19,495 bases of DNA from Methanobacteriaceae archaeon (GCA_900766745.1 CAAFWR010000010.1:1-19495), one strand, 5' to 3'. Shown: positions 1-8,513, numbered from the stretch's first letter. A program made the numbers and translations. Notes: generated by a model not told the origin, from the letters alone.

Positions 1-153
1 AATGGTGGAAATGGTATTGTAGATCTTACTTATTCAACTTCAAGCATTATATATGGTATCCTCCTAATAATTTTAAACAATGAAACATATTATTATCCCC
101 CTAATTCGAATATTAATTTCACAAACAAAAATACGCATAAATTGAAGACATAA
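1..153 (+). CDS. Adhesin-like surface protein, 3' end only (truncated by window edge)
   Basis: Frame 1 is open from the first base to TAA at 151-153 and gives the last 50 residues of a protein. The stretch GGNGIVDL then LNNETYYYPPNSNINF matches almost residue for residue the C-terminal module of the adhesin-like protein at the other end of the window (GGNGIVDI, LNNETYYYPPNTNINF). That identifies it as a paralog of the same secreted repeat-protein family. The tail after NINF is short and hydrophilic (TNKNTHKLKT), with no membrane segment or anchor. In related Methanobrevibacter adhesins, from memory, this module often precedes Ig-like domains, which are absent here. The upstream repeat region lies outside the window, so nothing can be said about start, signal peptide or size. 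Confidence 0.8.
   Translation, partial: NGGNGIVDLTYSTSSIIYGILLIILNNETYYYPPNSNINFTNKNTHKLKT
75..120 (+). repeat. Left arm of long-range inverted repeat (adhesin C-terminal module)
   Basis: These 46 bases are identical at 43 positions to the reverse complement of 18433-18478. Both arms encode the LNNETYYYPPN.NIN segment of two inward-facing adhesin-like genes. Weaker similarity extends on both sides within the coding sequence. Confidence 0.85.
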
Positions 154-285
154 AATTATCAAAAGCTTACATAATTATTTAGTTAGAAATTATTGACCTA
201 TAATTTTAATAGGGGGTACTGCCATTTATTTTACATTTTATTATTTAAAAATCAAATTTGATAATTCCGTTACACAGTAATAATC

Positions 286-293
286 TTTATACA
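286..293 (+). promoter_or_regulatory. Putative TATA box of ilvD-hisD
   Basis: TTTATACA lies about 40 nt upstream of the ilvD start. A start of transcription about 25-30 nt downstream would leave a short leader holding the ribosome binding site AGGTGA at 324-329, four bases before the ATG. The rest of 154-333 is AT-rich with no gene. Confidence 0.5.
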
Positions 294-333
294 TTAGTTT
301 AAAGATAAATTAATAATATTTCTAGGTGATTTA

Positions 334-1983
334 ATGAAAAGTGATAATATTAAAAAAGGAATTCAAAGAGCACCCCACAGGTCCTTATTAAGGGCATGTG
401 GTCTTAAAGATCAAGATTTTGAAAAACCTTTTATTGGTATTGCTAATAGTTTTACAGATATTGTTCCAGGCCATATACATTTAAGAGAACTTGTAGAATT
501 CGTAAAAGAAGGAATAGTCGCTGCTGGTGGTATTCCTTTTGAATTTGATACAATGGCTGTCTGTGATGGAATAGCTATGAATCATGAAGGAATGAAATAC
601 TCTCTTCCTTCACGGGAAATTATTGCAGCTACAGTTGAAAGCATGGCTAAAGGACACAGCTTTGACGGCCTTGTTTTAATTCCAAGTTGTGACAAGGTAG
701 TTCCAGGAATGATAATGGGTGCAAGTAGAGTAGATGTTCCAACCATTGTTCTCACTGGTGGGCCTATGGCTGCTGGACGTTATGACAATAAAAATGTTGA
801 TTTGATTAGTGTTTACGAAGCAGTAGGCCAGCATTCAGCAGGAAAAATCACCGAAGAAGTAGTTGATGAACTTGAAAGATGTGCCTGTCCAGGTGCAGGA
901 AGCTGTTCAGGTTTATTCACCGCTAATACGATGGCTTGCGTTACTGAAACACTTGGTTTATCACTGCCATTTTGCGCAACAACACATGCGAAAGATAAGG
1001 CTAATGAAGAAATGGCTTATGAAACAGGAAAACGTATTGTTGAAATGGTTGGAGAAGGCCTTAAAATATCAGATATTGTAACTCAGGAGTCATTTAACAA
1101 TGCTATTGCAGTAGATATGGCTCTTGGAGGATCAAGCAATACAGCGCTTCACATACCTGCTCTTTCAAGTGAGATTAAAGGAACAGATGTGGATTTGGAT
1201 CTCTTTGACAAGATAAGCCGTGAAGTTCCACACATAGCTTTAATTTCACCAGCAGGTCAGGATACAATGATGGATTTACATAAGGCCGGAGGAATCCCTG
1301 GAGTTTTAAAAAGACTTTCTGATAAAATTGACACTAGTCAGATGACTGTAACAGGTAAAACAATTGCAGAAAACATTAAAGATATTGAAATCACTGATGA
1401 TGAGGTAATCCATACACTTGAAAATCCGGTACATGCTGACGGAGGGATAGCTATTTTAAAAGGCAACATCGCTCCTGACGGTTCTGTTGTTAAAAAAGGA
1501 GCTGTATCTGAAGATTTGATGTATCTTAAAGGTCCTGCTAAAGTATTTGTAAGTGAAGAGGATGCCACTGAAGCAATATTTAACCATGAAATTAATGAAG
1601 GGGACATTATTGTAATTACCTATGAAGGGCCAAAAGGAGGTCCGGGGATGAGGGAAATGCTAAATCCTACATCAGCTATTGCAGGAATGGGAATTAAAAA
1701 TGTAGGTCTTATTACTGATGGAAGGTTTTCAGGAGGAACAAGAGGACCATGTATAGGACATATATCACCAGAGGCAATGGCTGGAGGTCCAATTGGTGCA
1801 ATAAGAGATGGGGACATTGTTGAAATTGATATTAATAACAGAACAGTAAATGTTGAATTATCAGATGAGGAAATAGCTTCAAGACTTGCTGAGAACAAAA
1901 AAATCACAAAAGACGTTGATGGATGGCTTAATTTATACCAGCAACTGGTATCATCAGCAGACAAAGGAGCTATCTTAAGGTAG
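334..1983 (+). CDS. ilvD: Dihydroxy-acid dehydratase IlvD
   Basis: Dehydrates 2,3-dihydroxy-isovalerate and 2,3-dihydroxy-3-methylvalerate to the 2-oxo acids in valine and isoleucine synthesis, in the cytoplasm. The 549 residues are full length. Visible family motifs are PSCDKVVPG (C119), the cysteine cluster [14 protein letters not shown] (C185, C191), [25 protein letters not shown] and the C-terminal SSADKGA. At residues 45-49 it has PGHIH where the [2Fe-2S] subgroup has a third ligand cysteine (PCNIH), so it resembles the oxygen-sensitive [4Fe-4S] type expected in an anaerobe; the cluster type is inference. The start is supported by AGGTGA four bases upstream. It is first gene of a two-gene operon, 7 nt before hisD. 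Confidence 0.98.
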   Translation: MKSDNIKKGIQRAPHRSLLRACGLKDQDFEKPFIGIANSFTDIVPGHIHLRELVEFVKEGIVAAGGIPFEFDTMAVCDGIAMNHEGMKYSLPSREIIAATVESMAKGHSFDGLVLIPSCDKVVPGMIMGASRVDVPTIVLTGGPMAAGRYDNKNVDLISVYEAVGQHSAGKITEEVVDELERCACPGAGSCSGLFTANTMACVTETLGLSLPFCATTHAKDKANEEMAYETGKRIVEMVGEGLKISDIVTQESFNNAIAVDMALGGSSNTALHIPALSSEIKGTDVDLDLFDKISREVPHIALISPAGQDTMMDLHKAGGIPGVLKRLSDKIDTSQMTVTGKTIAENIKDIEITDDEVIHTLENPVHADGGIAILKGNIAPDGSVVKKGAVSEDLMYLKGPAKVFVSEEDATEAIFNHEINEGDIIVITYEGPKGGPGMREMLNPTSAIAGMGIKNVGLITDGRFSGGTRGPCIGHISPEAMAGGPIGAIRDGDIVEIDINNRTVNVELSDEEIASRLAENKKITKDVDGWLNLYQQLVSSADKGAILR

Positions 1984-1990
1984 TGTTAAA

Positions 1991-3265
1991 ATGAAGCTTT
2001 TAAGGATAAACGATATTGATGTTGATGAAGTTATTAAAAGATCTGAAGAAAATGTAAATGAGGTAATACCTGCTGTAGCCGATATCCTTTCAGAGGTTCA
2101 CAAAAACAAGGATGAAGCACTAATCATTTTTACTGAAAAATTTGACAATGTCGAATTAGATGATTTAAAGGTAACTCCAGAAGAAATCAAAGAAGCTTAT
2201 GAGAATGTTGATGACAAGCTGCTTAAAGCTTTGAAATTGGCTTTAACCAACATTAAGAAGTTCCATGAACGGGAAATACCTGAAGAGTGGGAAATGGAAG
2301 TGACATCTGGAGTTAAGGCAGGTCAAATCGTAAGGCCTATTAACAGTGTAGGGTGCTACATTCCAGGAGGAAGGGCAGCTTATCCTTCAACAATTCTAAT
2401 GACAGTTCTTCCAGCAAAAATAGCTGGTGTGGACAAGATTGTATGCTGTTCACCACCACAAAAGGATGGAAAAATAAGTGACGCAATACTTGTTGCAGCA
2501 GATTTGGCAGGTGCAGATGAAATCTACAAAGTGGGAGGAGCACAGGCTATTGGAGCTATGGCATATGGAACAGAGTCAGTACCTAAGGTTGAAAAAATCG
2601 TAGGGCCTGGAAACATATTCGTAACAGCTGCCAAAAAGCTTGTATTTGGAGATGTGGACATTGAGTTTCCAGCAGGACCATCAGAGGTTCTGGTACTTGC
2701 TGACAGCAGTGCAAATCCTGAATTCATTGCATGTGAAGTATTGGCACAGGCAGAACATGACCCAAATGCATCATGCTTTGTTGTAACGGACAGCAAGGAA
2801 ATAGCTTACAATACACTTGAAGCAGTTAATAAAAAAGCACCTGAAGCAGTTAGAAGAGAAATAGTCGAGGAGTCTCTTGAGAAAAATGGCATAATCATTT
2901 TAACAGATAATTTTGAGGAAGCTATTGACATTACAAACAGATATGCTCCAGAGCACCTGGTTATAATGACTGCAGATGATGAAAAAACCTTGTCTGAAAT
3001 TAAAAATGCAGGTTCAATCTTTTTAGGATTATACTCTCCAGTAGCATGTGGGGATTACGGTTCTGGAACAAACCATGTTCTTCCAACAGGCGGGGGAGCT
3101 AAAATGTATTCTGGCCTTTCAACAGAGTCATTTATTAAAAAACCTACTGTACAGACAATTACTCGTGAAGGGTTGGAGAATTTATATTCTACTGCTGTTC
3201 CCATTGCTGAGTATGAAGGATTCTTTGCCCATGCAGATTCAATAAAAACCAGACTAAATAAATAA
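1991..3265 (+). CDS. hisD: Histidinol dehydrogenase HisD
   Basis: Catalyses the last two steps of histidine synthesis, L-histidinol to L-histidine with two NAD+, using one zinc per active site. The 424 residues match the family length. Clear motifs include [48 protein letters not shown] and [13 protein letters not shown]. The expected zinc ligands are present as Q253, H256, D355 and H414 (FFAHADS), and the catalytic Glu-His pair as E321-H322 in YAPEHLV. The ATG lies 7 nt after the ilvD stop; the AAGGTAG that spans the ilvD stop codon is the likely ribosome binding site. No other his genes are nearby, so the pairing with ilvD is a mixed amino-acid operon. Confidence 0.98.
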   Translation: MKLLRINDIDVDEVIKRSEENVNEVIPAVADILSEVHKNKDEALIIFTEKFDNVELDDLKVTPEEIKEAYENVDDKLLKALKLALTNIKKFHEREIPEEWEMEVTSGVKAGQIVRPINSVGCYIPGGRAAYPSTILMTVLPAKIAGVDKIVCCSPPQKDGKISDAILVAADLAGADEIYKVGGAQAIGAMAYGTESVPKVEKIVGPGNIFVTAAKKLVFGDVDIEFPAGPSEVLVLADSSANPEFIACEVLAQAEHDPNASCFVVTDSKEIAYNTLEAVNKKAPEAVRREIVEESLEKNGIIILTDNFEEAIDITNRYAPEHLVIMTADDEKTLSEIKNAGSIFLGLYSPVACGDYGSGTNHVLPTGGGAKMYSGLSTESFIKKPTVQTITREGLENLYSTAVPIAEYEGFFAHADSIKTRLNK

Positions 3266-3274
3266 ATTTTTACA

Positions 3275-3315
3275 GTTGAAATACATGTCTAGTATTTCAA
3301 CATAGCTATTTTTTT
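3275..3315 (+). terminator. Hairpin plus T-tract terminator of ilvD-hisD
   Basis: GTTGAAATAC (3275-3284) and GTATTTCAAC (3292-3301) form a perfect 10-bp stem with a 7-nt loop. A run of seven T follows at 3309-3315. It sits 10 nt after the hisD stop and separates hisD from the convergent toxin gene. Confidence 0.75.
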
Positions 3316-3321
3316 AAAATA

Positions 3322-3576
3322 TTAGTTGTATGCTTTAGACCTATCATCAATACGACCTATATAGATACAATCATTATCTATTTTAAAACAAATTCTATAA
3401 TTCCCTTTTCTTGCTCGCTTATATTTTGGATAACGTTTTATTTTTTTATAACGGCTATCTTGGGGATTGTTTACTATTTCAGTAATTTGTTCACGGATAA
3501 TTTTATAAGCTATTGGATTTTTCTTTTTGTAATTTTTTAATTGTTTTAAAGCAGATCGTTTAAATTCAAGTTCCAT
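3322..3576 (-). CDS. RelE/ParE-family toxin (putative mRNA interferase)
   Basis: A basic 84-residue protein with the RelE/ParE architecture: an N-terminal helical part rich in lysine (FKRSALKQLKNYKKKNP), then strands carrying the hallmark GNYRICFKID (residues 58-67) and IYIGRIDDRSKAYN at the end, with R61, R79 and Y83 as candidate RNA-contact or catalytic residues. RelE enzymes cut mRNA on the ribosome and ParE relatives poison gyrase; the basic surface and terminal R...Y favour the RelE side, but the two cannot be separated by eye. The gene starts one base after the stop of the antitoxin gene, the usual antitoxin-first order, implying translational coupling. No strong ribosome binding site is visible before its ATG. 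Confidence 0.88.
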   Translation of the reverse strand: MELEFKRSALKQLKNYKKKNPIAYKIIREQITEIVNNPQDSRYKKIKRYPKYKRARKGNYRICFKIDNDCIYIGRIDDRSKAYN

Positions 3577-3577
3577 A

Positions 3578-3799
3578 TTAATCGTTTAAATATTCATCAA
3601 GTTCATCTAAAGAAGAAAATCGAACTCCTTCACCATTTTCGAATTCTTTATCTGCTTTGATTAAATCTTTGATTTCCTGATATTCCTCGTATTCATTTAA
3701 GAGTTTAGAAATAATATCATTAAAAGAATCATTTTTATGTCCTATATCAGCTAATCGTTCATGATTTATTAAACTAACTCTTATAGCTTTAGTTTCCAT
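3578..3799 (-). CDS. Antitoxin of the RelE pair (RHH-like, VapB/DUF7557-type)
   Basis: An acidic 73-residue protein. The N-terminus (KAIRVSLINHERLADIG) looks like a ribbon-helix-helix strand and first helix, followed by NDSFNDIISKLL, a pattern typical of small archaeal antitoxins related to COG1753. The acidic C-terminal tail ending in FSSLDELDEYL would wrap the toxin. A ribosome binding site GGTGAT lies at 3803-3808 and a TATA box at 3832-3840, so this gene heads the two-gene operon. Autoregulation by the antitoxin or the complex is expected for such modules and fits the palindromes just upstream; this is inference. Family assignment is by pattern only. Confidence 0.82.
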   Translation of the reverse strand: METKAIRVSLINHERLADIGHKNDSFNDIISKLLNEYEEYQEIKDLIKADKEFENGEGVRFSSLDELDEYLND

Positions 3800-3831
3800 A
3801 TTATCACCAATTGTACATCTGTTGTTTTATG

Positions 3832-3840
3832 TATATAAAG
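3832..3840 (-). promoter_or_regulatory. TATA box of the toxin-antitoxin operon
   Basis: Read on the minus strand the sequence is CTTTATATA, about 33-41 nt upstream of the antitoxin ATG. This is a good archaeal TATA position, giving a leader of roughly 10-15 nt that includes GGTGAT. Confidence 0.6.
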
Positions 3841-3864
3841 TTAACATGATTAACAATGTATACA
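3840..3864. promoter_or_regulatory. Palindromes upstream of the toxin-antitoxin promoter (candidate operator)
   Basis: GTTAACATGATTAAC (3840-3854; 5-bp arms) and TGTATACA (3857-3864, perfect) adjoin the upstream edge of the TATA box. An antitoxin dimer could bind here. The rest of 3865-4030 is AT-rich with no supported gene; one 38-codon open frame at 3846-3962 is discussed separately. Confidence 0.35.
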
Positions 3865-4030
3865 TTATCAACAATTATGGAACTCAAAATAATCTGGAGT
3901 ATCTGCAATCTAAACATCATTGGCAAGTTATCATAATAAAAGATAATTTATATGAATAAATACATTTCAATCAAAAACTCCCAATAATTCAACGGAATTT
4001 AACTAACACTCTTAAATTATGAGGTTTTAT

Positions 4031-4063
4031 AAAAAGTAGGGCTGTCTAACATTTCAGACAGCC
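4031..4063 (-). terminator. Hairpin plus T-tract terminator of the helicase-nadV unit
   Basis: GGCTGTCT (4040-4047) pairs with AGACAGCC (4056-4063) around an 8-nt loop, a GC-rich stem that stands out here. On the minus strand the stem starts 9 nt after the nadV stop and is followed by CTACTTTTT. On the plus strand the stem is followed by TTTTATAA, so it may work in both directions. Confidence 0.75.
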
Positions 4064-4072
4064 TTTTATAAT

Positions 4073-5482
4073 CTATATTCTTGATTTTGAATAGCTTTCA
4101 GTTCTTTGACGGATAGCCTGGAAGTTTTCATCTATTAACAATTCACCATCTTTAAAAACGGTTTGTAAGAGGTCATCTTCTTCGCTGTCGTATGCTACGG
4201 TTTTATATCCAGATTCAGTTCTAGTAAGTTTTAATCTTCCTGTTTTTGATTTTTTACTTGAATCAAGAGGATTTTTAAAAATATCAATCCAGTTACCGTC
4301 TCTTAACTGTGCTGAACATTTAAACGCATTTCTTTGCGTATCTCTTGTAGTTGAGGTGTGCAGTCCTCCACCCATGCCGAAGATGATGTTTTCACTTGCC
4401 CAGCCGTTTGACTTCATGTTGAAAAGTATGTCACGTATTTTGTGGTAGTCCACTCCGTCTCCCCATAAGAGACCTATGTTTTCATCAAAGACTTTGTAAC
4501 CTTTGATTGTTTCCTTTGTTCCGAAACCTTCTCCAAGAATATTCAAACATTCTAGTGTTGTAGACACTGGTTCTCCGCTGTCTGGTCTGAAAACCACTTT
4601 GTTTCCAGGTGTTCTATTGATGAATTCTTTAATGGCGGTGTTTAAAGCTTCTCCGTCTGTACTTGCATTTCTTAGAAAGTTTCTGTAGTCATAACTGTCT
4701 ATAACAATTGAGAGAATGCCGTCTTTTGCCTGATTAAGCACATGCATGACTTGTTCTAACTCTCCTGACTCACCGCATGAGGTCATTACGCTGTGTTCTG
4801 TTGCCTGAACTGAAAAACCTGCTATTTCATTATCATTGTAGTAATTTTTTGGAATAGCTAGTGCTGGAATTGTGTCAGTTCCTTTAAAGCTTAATAGATG
4901 GCCTGCACCAGCTAATTCTGCTGACTCTACGGAAGTTGCTCCTCTTAAACCGAAATCATGTAACATGAACTCAATATTGTCAGTTGATGATCCGGTCACT
5001 TTCAAATAGAAATCAAATATCTTTTTAATCTCTGCTGAAAGGGTAGCTACTGTTGAAGGATACCATACCTGTAGAAGTAGTGGTTCAAGGTAGTTTGGAA
5101 GCCAGAAGCACTTTTTGTCTGTGTTTACAGCAGTCATTAGAACGTTTCCAACATCTACTGGTGTTCCTTCTGGCACAGCTTTGATTTCTATTGGAAGTTT
5201 ACCATCTAAGTCATTAGCAATATACATCCAGTCGTCGTAGTTGAAGATATCTGGTCCGATATGTGTTTCTATAAGCTTGTCTGCTTCAGTTACCATATCT
5301 TCAGTAACCACTGCACCTTCCAGATACTTTTTTATAATGTATTGGAGGCCAAAGAATATTGTTTTGTTAAATGTCGACCCTATTCTACTTTCCATGTAGG
5401 AGTAGATTTTTTCTGTGTTTTCTGGATAGAAATAATGATGTGTAACCTTATAACTATCACTTAATAAACATATATTAAACAT
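4073..5482 (-). CDS. nadV: Nicotinamide phosphoribosyltransferase (NAMPT/NadV-like)
   Basis: Predicted to make nicotinamide mononucleotide from nicotinamide and PRPP, salvaging NAD in the cytoplasm. Family motifs are SDSYKVTHHYFYP near the N-terminus, DFGLRGATSVESAELAG, FKGTDTIPAL, ATEHSVMTSCGE with the His (H230 here) equivalent to the regulatory active-site His of human NAMPT, FRPDSGEP, LLWGDGVD, FGMGGGLHT and DSSKKSKTGRL. The reading frame stays open another 35 codons upstream, into the helicase gene. I chose the ATG at 5482 because homology begins there and it gives 469 residues, normal for the family. The ATG at 5524 directly abuts AAGGAGG with no spacing and is less likely. No good ribosome binding site precedes 5482, but a TATA-like site about 25 nt upstream would allow a leaderless mRNA. 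A nicotinate-specific activity cannot be excluded. Confidence 0.92.
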   Translation of the reverse strand: MFNICLLSDSYKVTHHYFYPENTEKIYSYMESRIGSTFNKTIFFGLQYIIKKYLEGAVVTEDMVTEADKLIETHIGPDIFNYDDWMYIANDLDGKLPIEIKAVPEGTPVDVGNVLMTAVNTDKKCFWLPNYLEPLLLQVWYPSTVATLSAEIKKIFDFYLKVTGSSTDNIEFMLHDFGLRGATSVESAELAGAGHLLSFKGTDTIPALAIPKNYYNDNEIAGFSVQATEHSVMTSCGESGELEQVMHVLNQAKDGILSIVIDSYDYRNFLRNASTDGEALNTAIKEFINRTPGNKVVFRPDSGEPVSTTLECLNILGEGFGTKETIKGYKVFDENIGLLWGDGVDYHKIRDILFNMKSNGWASENIIFGMGGGLHTSTTRDTQRNAFKCSAQLRDGNWIDIFKNPLDSSKKSKTGRLKLTRTESGYKTVAYDSEEDDLLQTVFKDGELLIDENFQAIRQRTESYSKSRI

Positions 5483-5503
5483 ATCATTAATATAATTTAT
5501 CTG

Positions 5504-5511
5504 ATATAAAT
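5504..5511 (-). promoter_or_regulatory. TATA-like site before nadV
   Basis: ATTTATAT on the minus strand overlaps the end of the upstream helicase gene region and is centred about 25 nt before the chosen nadV ATG. It could give nadV its own leaderless transcript in addition to read-through from the helicase gene. Confidence 0.35.
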
Positions 5512-5513
5512 AG

Positions 5514-8513
5514 TTATCCTTCATCCTCCTTGCAGATTGGTTCAATGACACAGCCTTCACAGACTTCCTTGTTGGAAGTTTTCCCAAAATTATCTAAAAG
5601 GATGTTGTTGGCCATTTTCTCAAGTATGTTAGGTATATCATTCATTAGTTCTTCATCAATCTCAATATCAATCATTTCTTTTGATTTTACAGCATAAGCT
5701 TGTAAAATTTCCACTTTTTGGTCTTTAAATCTTGGATGCAATGAAAGTGCATACATGTAAATGTGTAGCTGCTGCTTATATGCGTCAATATAATTCCCTT
5801 CAATTTTGGTATTCTTATAATCGAGAATTCCAAGTTTTCCATCTTTCTCAAATATCAGATCTATGATTCCCCCAAGTGTGAGATTTTCTGTTTTTATCAT
5901 AAATGGAAGTTCAGATGCAATTACTTTTATATCCTTACCGAAATTATCATAATAGCTTTTTATGTCTTGACGGATTTCCTCTTTTAACTCCTCAGAATCT
6001 TTACTTAAAACATTGTCAATTATTTCGTTCATTTTCTCTTCGGTTATTTCTCCTTCTTTTGACAGTTCCTGGTTTATGTTTTGGAATATTTTATGAACTT
6101 TTATTCCTTTTTTCATGTCTTTGTTTTCATGGAACTTGAAGTTTAGCTCGTGAAGCAAGTAGAATCTGAAAGGACATTCCTGATAGTCACTTAGCTTTGT
6201 ATAGTCCAGTCTATGCATTTTTATTTTTTCCTCTTTTTCTTCAGATTCAACATGTTCCAGTTGTCTGTAATTTTCAAGATAGCTGATATTTTCGCTGTTG
6301 TCAATGAGATTTCTAAGCTTTTCAGGAATTTTTTCTATTGTGGACAGTATTAATGTGTCTTTTGCTCTTGTCATTGCAACATACATGATTCTGTCTTCCT
6401 CTTCTATATGGATTTTCTCCTTTTCTTCGCTGTTTCTCTTTCTTTTAAGTTTCAGATATTTGTCTGGGGTGTAAAATGTAGGATTTCCTCCAATGTACCT
6501 GTTTTTTTCCTGGTCTTTGTAAGATGTTGGGAACTTTTTCTCTGCAATTGAAGGTATTATAACTACAGGAAATTCCAGTCCTTTTGATTTGTGAACGGTC
6601 ATAATGGCTACTGCATCTTCATCAGGATCAATATTCTTACTATATGAATCTAATTTTGATGTTAAAAACCAGTAAAGTCCTCTTAAATCTTTTTTACTCA
6701 TCATTTTACCATAATTATAAATGGTTTGAGACAGCTGTGAAAGATCATTTAGGATATTTCTGTTTATAGGATCCATAAGATAGTCATATTCAAGGAAACC
6801 TCCTCTATGGAGAATATAATAAAAGAGACTTAGAGTATCTAGTGATTTTGAGGAATCTTCACCAAAGAACTTTTCCCTAAAGAATTTGAGGAAATCAAGG
6901 AATTCTTGGTCTTCCTTGTTATTTAACTTTACCTGAAGAAGATCTGGCTTTTGAACGTTTCTAAAGATTTCAACCAGAATTTCCTCATCTCTATTGAAAA
7001 CTCCTTGAAACTTCTTGATTCTACTTTTTTTACCTGTAAATTCCTCATAGATTTCCTTTTCAAATGAAACCACGTCTGATTCAAAATTGTCCTGGAGGTC
7101 TCTAAAAATTTCTTTAGACTCCTCGCTGAAATTGTGGATCATATATTCAAAATCTTCAGAAGTAAATGCTTTTAGGTTAAGCCAGTCCTTTTCCCATTTG
7201 CTCATAACATGAGGTTTGTCTGATGGGGGAATAATAACATATAATGTAGCTATTACAGATTTAATTTCATTTGAGTCTATAAAGTCATCCAATCCTGTAA
7301 TGTGGTATGGAACATAGTTGTTATGGAGTGCGGTAGTAATATTTGCAGTATTGTTGTTGATAGATCTTGTTAAAATAGCTATGTCGCTGTAATTCTTAAC
7401 TTTGCCACTGTCTTTTAAGTGTCTTATTATATCTGCAATTTTTACTGCTTCATCCTGATTTTTGTCACTGTTTATGTAAAAAGAGGGTTTGCTGACTTCC
7501 CTAGTTCCGATACCTCCTTTTTCAGAGCTTTCTCTTCTTTGATATTTGATATATCTTTCAGCTAAATCTATAACTTCATCAGAGGAACGGTAGTTTAGAT
7601 TAAGGTTAACCACCTCACAGTCATAGGTATCCTCCATAATTTCAAAGTAATCTTCTGTAGCTCCTCTGAATCCATAGATGCACTGGTCTACATCTCCAAC
7701 AGCTGTAAATGTTTCGCACTGGTCTATCAACTTTTGGAAAATATTGAACTGAACAACGTCAGTGTCCTGAAACTCGTCAACAAGAATATGTTTATAAGGT
7801 GTTTCTGGGTTATCTTCAAGGTATTCAAATGCTCTTCTTTGGATAGATGCAAAATCAATATATCCTGCCTTTTCTAGAAGTTCAAGGAAAATGGGGTATG
7901 CCTTTGCAATCTGAAGATAACGGGCATTGTACCAGTCGTCCTTATAATTGTTTTTGACCTCTTCTCTTGGAAACTCCTCACTTTCCTCTACGAGAGATAT
8001 AAACTCTTCACAAACAGGATTGTTCTCCTCAATATATGTCACCAAGTTTTCACAGTCAACATCAAAAGATGTAAATTCATTAAATTTGCTGATGACACTT
8101 TCAACTTCATGTTTTGATTGTAAGGTGGCCGTATTCTTAAAACCAAGCTCCTTTAAGTGTTTCCTTATAAATAAATTCAAACGCTCATCATTGTCATCGC
8201 TGATAATTTCAAGAACTGAATGATCAAAGGACAAAAGTGAAAAACAAAATGAATGAATGGTTGATATGTTCATCAATGCAATATCCTCAGGCGGAATATC
8301 CTCTTTAGCTAACCTAAAAATAAGTTCTTCTGCAGCTTTTCTAGAAAATGTAATAACAACAATAGAAGCTGGATCTACTTTTAATTTAAAATATAAAAAC
8401 TTCACCCGTTCAATAATAACCCTGGTTTTACCAGCACCAGGACCTGCTTCAATTAATAAAGGTTTCTTACCAGAATAATATGCAGCTTTTTCCTGTTCAG
8501 CATTTAACATCAT
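5514..8513 (-). CDS. UvrD/RecB-type helicase fused to Fe-S PD-(D/E)XK nuclease
   Basis: A 999-residue superfamily 1A DNA helicase with a nuclease domain. Helicase motifs are Walker A EAGPGAGKT (22-30), Walker B ILVDEFQDTD with D246-E247, AVGDVDQCIYGFRGA, NLNYRSSDEV, MTVHKSKGLEFP (from 638) and YVAMTRAKD (about 713-721). The C-terminal part holds a RecB/AddB/Cas4-like nuclease: YQECPFRF (C780), KGIKVHKIFQ, GGIIDLIF, GILDYKN (D898, K900), QLHIYMYAL and CEGCVIEPIC (C985, C988, C994). The one-plus-three cysteine layout matches the iron-sulfur staple of AddB, Cas4 and Dna2. Arrangement resembles AdnA/AdnB or AddA more than plain UvrD. Likely role is DNA end processing or repair, possibly anti-phage; that is inference. 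No ribosome binding site precedes the ATG, and a TATA-like site 22-32 nt upstream suggests a leaderless mRNA. nadV follows 31 nt after the stop. Confidence 0.95.
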   Translation of the reverse strand: MMLNAEQEKAAYYSGKKPLLIEAGPGAGKTRVIIERVKFLYFKLKVDPASIVVITFSRKAAEELIFRLAKEDIPPEDIALMNISTIHSFCFSLLSFDHSVLEIISDDNDERLNLFIRKHLKELGFKNTATLQSKHEVESVISKFNEFTSFDVDCENLVTYIEENNPVCEEFISLVEESEEFPREEVKNNYKDDWYNARYLQIAKAYPIFLELLEKAGYIDFASIQRRAFEYLEDNPETPYKHILVDEFQDTDVVQFNIFQKLIDQCETFTAVGDVDQCIYGFRGATEDYFEIMEDTYDCEVVNLNLNYRSSDEVIDLAERYIKYQRRESSEKGGIGTREVSKPSFYINSDKNQDEAVKIADIIRHLKDSGKVKNYSDIAILTRSINNNTANITTALHNNYVPYHITGLDDFIDSNEIKSVIATLYVIIPPSDKPHVMSKWEKDWLNLKAFTSEDFEYMIHNFSEESKEIFRDLQDNFESDVVSFEKEIYEEFTGKKSRIKKFQGVFNRDEEILVEIFRNVQKPDLLQVKLNNKEDQEFLDFLKFFREKFFGEDSSKSLDTLSLFYYILHRGGFLEYDYLMDPINRNILNDLSQLSQTIYNYGKMMSKKDLRGLYWFLTSKLDSYSKNIDPDEDAVAIMTVHKSKGLEFPVVIIPSIAEKKFPTSYKDQEKNRYIGGNPTFYTPDKYLKLKRKRNSEEKEKIHIEEEDRIMYVAMTRAKDTLILSTIEKIPEKLRNLIDNSENISYLENYRQLEHVESEEKEEKIKMHRLDYTKLSDYQECPFRFYLLHELNFKFHENKDMKKGIKVHKIFQNINQELSKEGEITEEKMNEIIDNVLSKDSEELKEEIRQDIKSYYDNFGKDIKVIASELPFMIKTENLTLGGIIDLIFEKDGKLGILDYKNTKIEGNYIDAYKQQLHIYMYALSLHPRFKDQKVEILQAYAVKSKEMIDIEIDEELMNDIPNILEKMANNILLDNFGKTSNKEVCEGCVIEPICKEDEG

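Noticed and set aside
1338..1964. Antisense open frames of 89 and 114 codons within ilvD
   Set aside because: They mirror a clearly coding ilvD frame and show no independent start signals.
3846..3962. 38-codon open frame on the plus strand in the spacer upstream of the antitoxin gene
   Set aside because: No ribosome binding site, the only nearby TATA box is too close to its ATG, and the composition fits chance in AT-rich DNA. It might be a decayed gene fragment but I cannot support it.
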